Positions 4,964-9,029 of a stretch of DNA of 9,029 nucleotides are shown here, piece after piece (positions within the stretch are counted from its first letter, which is position 1; every line of letters starts with the position of its first letter). The notes beneath the pieces were generated by a model. That model was not told the origin of the DNA. It ran no database searches and saw only the letters and a program-made list of their open reading frames with translations. The DNA is from Flavobacterium psychrophilum (GTDB lineage: Bacteria > Bacteroidota > Bacteroidia > Flavobacteriales > Flavobacteriaceae): the NCBI GenBank assembly GCA_945861915.1, contig CAMAWK010000092.1, positions 1 to 9,029 on the forward strand, read 5' to 3'. Position numbers and translations under genes: made by a program.

Positions 4964-5911
4964 TTAATACACTTTTGCTTCTTCTGAAAATGCCATTCCG
5001 TTTAGTAATTCTGCTGTACTCATCTTCTTTTTACCTGGAAATTGGATGCTAACTATCTGAATAAAACCATTTTTAACCGCAATTTTTAGTTCTTTTTTAG
5101 AAGAAATAAGAGTTCCAATGACATAATTATGGTTTTCAATACTCATTTTTGCTTCCTGAATTTTTATAGCCCATTCTTCATTTTTGTCACTCAAAAAACA
5201 CCAAGCAACAGGATAAGGCGATAAACCTCTGATTAAATTGATAATTTCTTCTGCTTTTTTTGTCCAATCTATTTTGCAATTTTCTTTGTTTAGTTTGAAG
5301 GCTGTTTTTAGTTCAGGATTGTCATTTTGAATTGTGGTGGTTAGATTTTCTTTTTCGATTAGTGCGAGCGTATTCAAAACGGTTTCACTTCCTAAATCCA
5401 TTAATCTATCATGAAGTTTACCAGCATTTTCCTCCGGATTAATTTGTGTTTCAGCACTTAAAATTACGGCTCCAGTATCTATTTTATCATCAATAAAAAA
5501 AGTAGTAACACCTGTTTTGGTATCTCCATTTATTATTGCCCAGTTAATGGGAGCGGCGCCACGATAATTTGGTAATAAAGATGCGTGTAAATTGAATGTT
5601 CCTAATTCTGGCAATTTCCAAACTACTTCGGGCAACATTCTGAAGGCTACTACAATTTGCAAATTGGCATTCAATGCTTTTAATTCCGATAAAAAATCTT
5701 CGTCTTTTAAATTCATGGGTTGTAATAAAGTGAGATTATGGTTTAATGCATATTCTTTTACAGCCGAATATTTTATTTTTTGACCACGACCAGCGGGTTT
5801 GTCGGCAGCTGTTATGATACCTACGACTGTGAAATTTTTTTTGATAATGGTGTCTAGAATGCCAACAGCAAATTCAGGAGTTCCCATAAACACGATTCGT
5901 AATTTTTTCAT
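4964..5911 (-). CDS. fmt: Methionyl-tRNA formyltransferase
   Basis: This 315-residue enzyme transfers a formyl group from 10-formyltetrahydrofolate to methionine on initiator tRNA, making fMet-tRNA for translation initiation. RIVFMGTPEFAVGIL (5-19) starts the Rossmann-like N-terminal domain, and KPAGRGQK (38-45) is the typical loop. The active site is clear: N107 and H109 in FNLHASLLPNYRGAAP, with D145 in DDKIDTGAV. The linker leads to the C-terminal OB-like domain (about 205-315, from FKLNKENCKIDW), which binds the tRNA. Length matches the family. The ATG at 5911 gives the standard MKKLRIVFMGTPEFA start. It lies downstream of recQ with 165 bases between them. The nearby tRNA-Met is the elongator and not its substrate. 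Confidence 0.97.
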   Translation of the reverse strand: MKKLRIVFMGTPEFAVGILDTIIKKNFTVVGIITAADKPAGRGQKIKYSAVKEYALNHNLTLLQPMNLKDEDFLSELKALNANLQIVVAFRMLPEVVWKLPELGTFNLHASLLPNYRGAAPINWAIINGDTKTGVTTFFIDDKIDTGAVILSAETQINPEENAGKLHDRLMDLGSETVLNTLALIEKENLTTTIQNDNPELKTAFKLNKENCKIDWTKKAEEIINLIRGLSPYPVAWCFLSDKNEEWAIKIQEAKMSIENHNYVIGTLISSKKELKIAVKNGFIQIVSIQFPGKKKMSTAELLNGMAFSEEAKVY

Positions 5912-5990
5912 TATGATTATTTTTTAGTCAAAAAATTAAAATTAAAAACAAAAGGTCAAAAGAAAATTTTGTCAATATTCATTTTTTTTG

Positions 5991-6060
5991 AAACCATTGA
6001 GGTATTAAGTTTCATTAAGAATATTACAAGACTTAATTTCCCTTAATATCTTAATGGTTT
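5991..6060. repeat. Nested A+T-rich inverted repeats between recQ and fmt
   Basis: CATTAAGAATATTA (6013-6026) pairs with TAATATCTTAATG (6044-6056) with one bulged base. An outer pair, AAACCATT (5991-5998) with AATGGTTT (6053-6060), can form as an alternative. The stem is weak because it has little G+C and no clear T-run follows, so this may be a poor terminator for recQ or only A+T-rich coincidence. Confidence 0.4.
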
Positions 6061-6076
6061 AGAATAAATTGTATAC

Positions 6077-7972
6077 TTATTTTTTTAGTGAATATTGATT
6101 GTTTGGTTTGATTATAATAGTATCATTTTCCAATAAATTTTGCAACGCAAAGATAATAGTGTCTTGGGAGTTTTTAGTAAGCATTTGAATTTTCCTTGAA
6201 CTTAAATCTTCCTTTTTTAATAGCTCAATAATTTTTTCAGAAATAAGAGAAGCATCCGTTGAAGTATTTTTTTGAGAAATACAATACGAACAAATTCCAC
6301 AATCTGTTTCGGAAATTTCACCAAAATAACTCAGCACTAGTTTGTTTTTACACGATTTAGAATCGTTTATAAAATCTAAAACCGAATTGAATTGAATGAT
6401 TTTTTGTTTGTTTTGAGCTTCTAAATATTTTACTACTCGATTTATTGTTCGTTCATCTTCTCTAATTTCGTTGAAAATCAAACTAGAATCATTATTTTTT
6501 TTGTGGTATTCAATGACATTCAATTGGTATAATTTTTCTAAAATCGAAAAAATAAACGATTCCTCACAATCTGATTTTTTGGCAATTAACGAAATGTTTA
6601 CGGCTGTTTTTGTTTCGTAAATGCCAGGATAGGTTCTAAGAATTGATAGAATTGCGGGTTCTTCATTGGGGTTTAAACTCAAATAACGAATGACTTCTTT
6701 TGATGGAATTATGAACCTCAAACTTACTTTTTCTGAAAATTCTTGAGTTAAAGTTAGTACGCCTTGTCGGTCTAAAAACTGAATAGCATGGAAGGTTTTT
6801 AAGGTTGGGAATCCATATTTTTGACAAAAATGATTCAAGTTGAACGATAATTGCTCGTTAATTCCTTCGCCATAAGCTATTTGAAAATAATTACAGAGTT
6901 TGATATAAATTTCTGTTAGTATTTTTTTATCAGGAAGAACATGAATAAATTGATTTTGTGCTTGAAATATATCCGAAGGACTTTTGAGCAAGATGGCAAA
7001 AGATTTTTCACCGTTTCTGCCCGCACGCCCTGTTTCTTGATAATAACTTTCCATACTCTCGGGAAGCTGTGTGTGGATAACTGTTTTTACATTCGATTTG
7101 TCAATTCCCATCCCAAAGGCGTTGGTGGCAACCATCACTTGAACTTTGTCATTCATCCAAAGATTCATTTGTTTTTCCTTTTCTTTTGCTGATAATCCAC
7201 CATGATAAAAAGTAGATTTAATTCCTAAATTTTCCAATTGCAAAGCCAATTCCGAGCATGATTTTCTATTTCGTACATATATAATAGAAGGTTCGGGATT
7301 TTTATCCAAAATTTGTTTGATTCGATAAAATTTGTCTTCCACTTCAAAAATCATGTAGGCAATGTTTTTTCTTTCGAACGATTTTCTAAAAACAAGAGGA
7401 TGATTCATGTTTAATTGAAGAATAATATCCTCAAGAACTGAATTGGTCGCAGAAGCCGTAAGTGCTAGAAAGGGGATTTTTGGGAAACTCGTTTTTAATT
7501 GGGAAATTTTAAGATAGGCTGGACGAAAATCGTGACCCCATTGCGATACACAATGCGCTTCGTCAATAGCAATTAAATTAACAGGAAGTTTTTTAATTCG
7601 ATCTAAAATCCAATCCGACTGCAAGCGTTCGGGCGATAAATATAAAAATTTATAATTGCCAAATTCACAATTATCAAGTAAGTTGCTAATTTCGTACTCT
7701 TTAATTCCTCCCATTAATGCGATGGCTTTTATATTTCGGTTTTGCAATTGCTGCACTTGATCTTTCATTAGCGCTACTAAAGGAGAAATTACAATGCAAA
7801 TTCCTTCTTTTAGCATGGCAGGAACTTGATAACAAATCGATTTTCCTCCACCAGTGGGTAGTAATACAAAACTGTCTTTTCCTTCAAGAACCGAATCTAT
7901 TATTTCGTCTTGTGGCTTTCTGAAGGAATCGTGATTCCAATATTTTTGAAGGATTTCTAATGCCGTTTGCAT
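6077..7972 (-). CDS. recQ: RecQ-family ATP-dependent DNA helicase, short form
   Basis: A 631-residue superfamily 2 helicase that unwinds DNA 3' to 5' in recombination repair. Motifs in order: FRKPQDEII (17-25, Q-motif/motif 0), Walker A LPTGGGKS (38-45), DEAH (137-140) followed by the RecQ aromatic-rich loop CVSQWGHDFRPAY, LTASAT (171-176), IIYVRNRKSC (230-239), YHGGLSAKEK (256-265), ATNAFGMGIDK (282-292) and motif VI QETGRAGRNG (312-321). The zinc domain keeps C541, C558, C561 and C564 (SCKNKL...CGICSYC). After it there is a degenerate winged-helix-like tail (about 573-631) but no HRDC domain, so it is shorter than a full RecQ with HRDC. It starts with ATG at 7972, divergent from the DUF493 gene; no full promoter was seen for it. 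Confidence 0.96.
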   Translation of the reverse strand: MQTALEILQKYWNHDSFRKPQDEIIDSVLEGKDSFVLLPTGGGKSICYQVPAMLKEGICIVISPLVALMKDQVQQLQNRNIKAIALMGGIKEYEISNLLDNCEFGNYKFLYLSPERLQSDWILDRIKKLPVNLIAIDEAHCVSQWGHDFRPAYLKISQLKTSFPKIPFLALTASATNSVLEDIILQLNMNHPLVFRKSFERKNIAYMIFEVEDKFYRIKQILDKNPEPSIIYVRNRKSCSELALQLENLGIKSTFYHGGLSAKEKEKQMNLWMNDKVQVMVATNAFGMGIDKSNVKTVIHTQLPESMESYYQETGRAGRNGEKSFAILLKSPSDIFQAQNQFIHVLPDKKILTEIYIKLCNYFQIAYGEGINEQLSFNLNHFCQKYGFPTLKTFHAIQFLDRQGVLTLTQEFSEKVSLRFIIPSKEVIRYLSLNPNEEPAILSILRTYPGIYETKTAVNISLIAKKSDCEESFIFSILEKLYQLNVIEYHKKNNDSSLIFNEIREDERTINRVVKYLEAQNKQKIIQFNSVLDFINDSKSCKNKLVLSYFGEISETDCGICSYCISQKNTSTDASLISEKIIELLKKEDLSSRKIQMLTKNSQDTIIFALQNLLENDTIIIKPNNQYSLKK

Positions 7973-8128
7973 TTGTAATTAAAAGGATGTTACTTTTTTA
8001 AAGTGTTAAATTCGTGTGCTAATGTACCTAAACTTATTCAAATTTTGATTGAAGATTTGAACATAAAAAGGGTCTTTGATTTTTAAAAAATCTACTTTCT
8101 AAAATCTATTATTATTAATCCAAAACAG

Positions 8129-8136
8129 TATATTTG
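8129..8136 (+). promoter_or_regulatory. Promoter -7 element TATATTTG for the DUF493-DUF4290 pair
   Basis: TATATTTG, an exact TAnnTTTG match, lies 20 bases before the ATG at 8156. No good TTG is found at the usual distance upstream. The transcript leader would be short. Confidence 0.65.
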
Positions 8137-8155
8137 CTTTTATTTTACTTTACGA

Positions 8156-8440
8156 ATGGAAAACAACACTCAAGATTTTTATGAAAGATTAAAAGTAGAG
8201 TTGGATAACAGTTCTACTTGGCCTTCAGTATATTTATTCAAATTTATTGTTCCTTCCGAAAATGACAATGTCTTTCAAGTGGAAGAAGCCTTTAACCGCA
8301 TGGGAGCTGTTATAAAAACAACCAAATCTAAAACTGGGAAATTCACAAGTATATCAATCGATGTTACTATGAATAATGCTCAGGAAATAATCAATAAATA
8401 CATCGAGGTTTCTAACATAAAAGGTATTATTTCCCTATAA
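8156..8440 (+). CDS. DUF493 (YbeD-like) family protein
   Basis: A 94-residue soluble protein of the DUF493 family, whose E. coli member is YbeD. After a short N-terminal extension (1-20), the ferredoxin-like fold is visible: WPSVYLFKFIVPSEN gives the first strand, VEEAFNRMGAVIKT the first helix and edge, then KSKTGKFTSISIDVTM, where the SxxGKxxSISI pattern is the most conserved part of the family, then a second helix (NAQEIINKYIEVSN) and last strand (IKGIISL). Such folds can act as small regulatory domains, but the role is not known. It is the first gene of a pair: the next ATG starts two bases after its stop, so they are surely co-transcribed and probably translationally coupled. Confidence 0.85.
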   Translation: MENNTQDFYERLKVELDNSSTWPSVYLFKFIVPSENDNVFQVEEAFNRMGAVIKTTKSKTGKFTSISIDVTMNNAQEIINKYIEVSNIKGIISL

Positions 8441-8442
8441 AT

Positions 8443-9029
8443 ATGAACACAAAATATATAAAAGAAGTGGCGAATGATGTTGTTTTCAATTTAGAATACA
8501 ATGCCGAAAGAACTCACTTAATCATTCCAGAATATGGAAGACATTTGCAAAAATTAATCAATCAAGCAACTGCTATTAAGGATCGTGAAGAACGAAATAA
8601 AACCGCCAAATATATTATTCAAGTAATGGGGAGTTTGAATCCTCATTTGCGTGATGTGCCCGATTTTCAACACAAATTATGGGATCAAATTTTTATTATG
8701 TCTGATTTTAAATTAGATGTAGAATCTCCTTATCCTGTTCCCACTCGCGAAGTTTTGCAACTGAAACCAGATGGTTTAAATTATCCTCAAAATTATCCGA
8801 AATATCGTTATTATGGCAATAATATCAAATACATGATTGATGTTGCCAACAAATGGGATGATGGAGAAATGAAAGATGCTTTGGTAAAAGTGATTGCCAA
8901 TCACATGAAAAAATCTTATTTGAGCTGGAATAAAGACACCGTGAAAGACGATGTTATTTTTGAGCATTTATATGAGCTGTCCGACGGGAAAATAAATATG
9001 CTTCAAAGCACCGAAGAACTTTTGACCAC
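8443..9029 (+). CDS. DUF4290 family protein (cut by the window edge)
   Basis: The frame opens with ATG at 8443, two bases after the DUF493 stop, and stays open for 195 codons to the window edge. It begins MNTKYIKEVANDVVFNLEYN and continues with LIIPEYGRHLQKLINQA, YIIQVMGSLNPHLRDVPDF, QHKLWDQIFIMSDFKLDV and SPYPVPTREVL. I recognise these as the Bacteroidota-restricted family DUF4290, of unknown function. It has no signal peptide or membrane segment, is rich in charged and aromatic residues, and is probably cytosolic. The C-terminus, often a low-complexity tail in this family, lies outside. In related genomes I recall this gene next to murA (cell-wall precursor synthesis), so murA may follow; that is memory, not visible here. 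Confidence 0.88.
   Translation, partial: MNTKYIKEVANDVVFNLEYNAERTHLIIPEYGRHLQKLINQATAIKDREERNKTAKYIIQVMGSLNPHLRDVPDFQHKLWDQIFIMSDFKLDVESPYPVPTREVLQLKPDGLNYPQNYPKYRYYGNNIKYMIDVANKWDDGEMKDALVKVIANHMKKSYLSWNKDTVKDDVIFEHLYELSDGKINMLQSTEELLT

Noticed and set aside
2329..4964. Functional link between tRNA-Met and fmt
   Set aside because: The tRNA has elongator features, whereas fmt acts on the initiator; the genes are separated by several unrelated units.
8776..8967. 63-codon minus-strand frame
   Set aside because: Antisense to the DUF4290 coding sequence, which has clear family motifs.

Overview
The window reads as chromosomal DNA of a member of the Bacteroidota, most likely a Flavobacterium-like member of the Flavobacteriaceae. 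The evidence is a very A+T-rich sequence, starts without clear Shine-Dalgarno sites, promoters of the Bacteroidota type (TTG, 19 bases, then TAnnTTTG, seen twice in full), and genes typical of that group (a DUF4290 protein, a START-like protein, a short RecQ). This is pattern recognition; no search was run.

The window has two parts. Positions 1 to about 2328 look like the end of an integrated element. A tyrosine recombinase gene (906-2276, minus) lies just downstream of the 3' end of a tRNA-Met gene (2329-2402, minus), the usual place for an integrated island. Left of the recombinase are about 900 bases without an intact gene. They hold a decayed reading frame (3-206, perhaps to 443) and an ordered array of 11-bp repeats at 637-732. 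Between recombinase and tRNA is a perfect 40-bp palindrome that shares a TTTRGTGTAC motif with two direct repeats inside the start of the recombinase gene.

Positions 2329-9029 look like ordinary core chromosome. In order: tRNA-Met (minus), a START-like protein (plus), a class IV aminotransferase (plus), a YqgE/AlgH protein (minus, its stop overlapping that of the aminotransferase), an HU-type nucleoid protein (minus), methionyl-tRNA formyltransferase fmt (minus), RecQ helicase (minus), then a DUF493 protein and a DUF4290 protein (both plus) in a tight pair that runs off the right edge. These are housekeeping genes in several short transcription units. Promoters are visible for the tRNA, HU, the aminotransferase and the DUF493 gene, and hairpin terminators after the tRNA, the START-like gene and HU.

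The observations most worth a second look are the phased 11-bp repeat array (637-732) and the shared motif around the palindrome at the recombinase start. Neither is explained by the annotated genes, and both sit in the element part of the window. I did not find a complete new defence or other multi-gene system; the element continues beyond the left edge, where its cargo would be.
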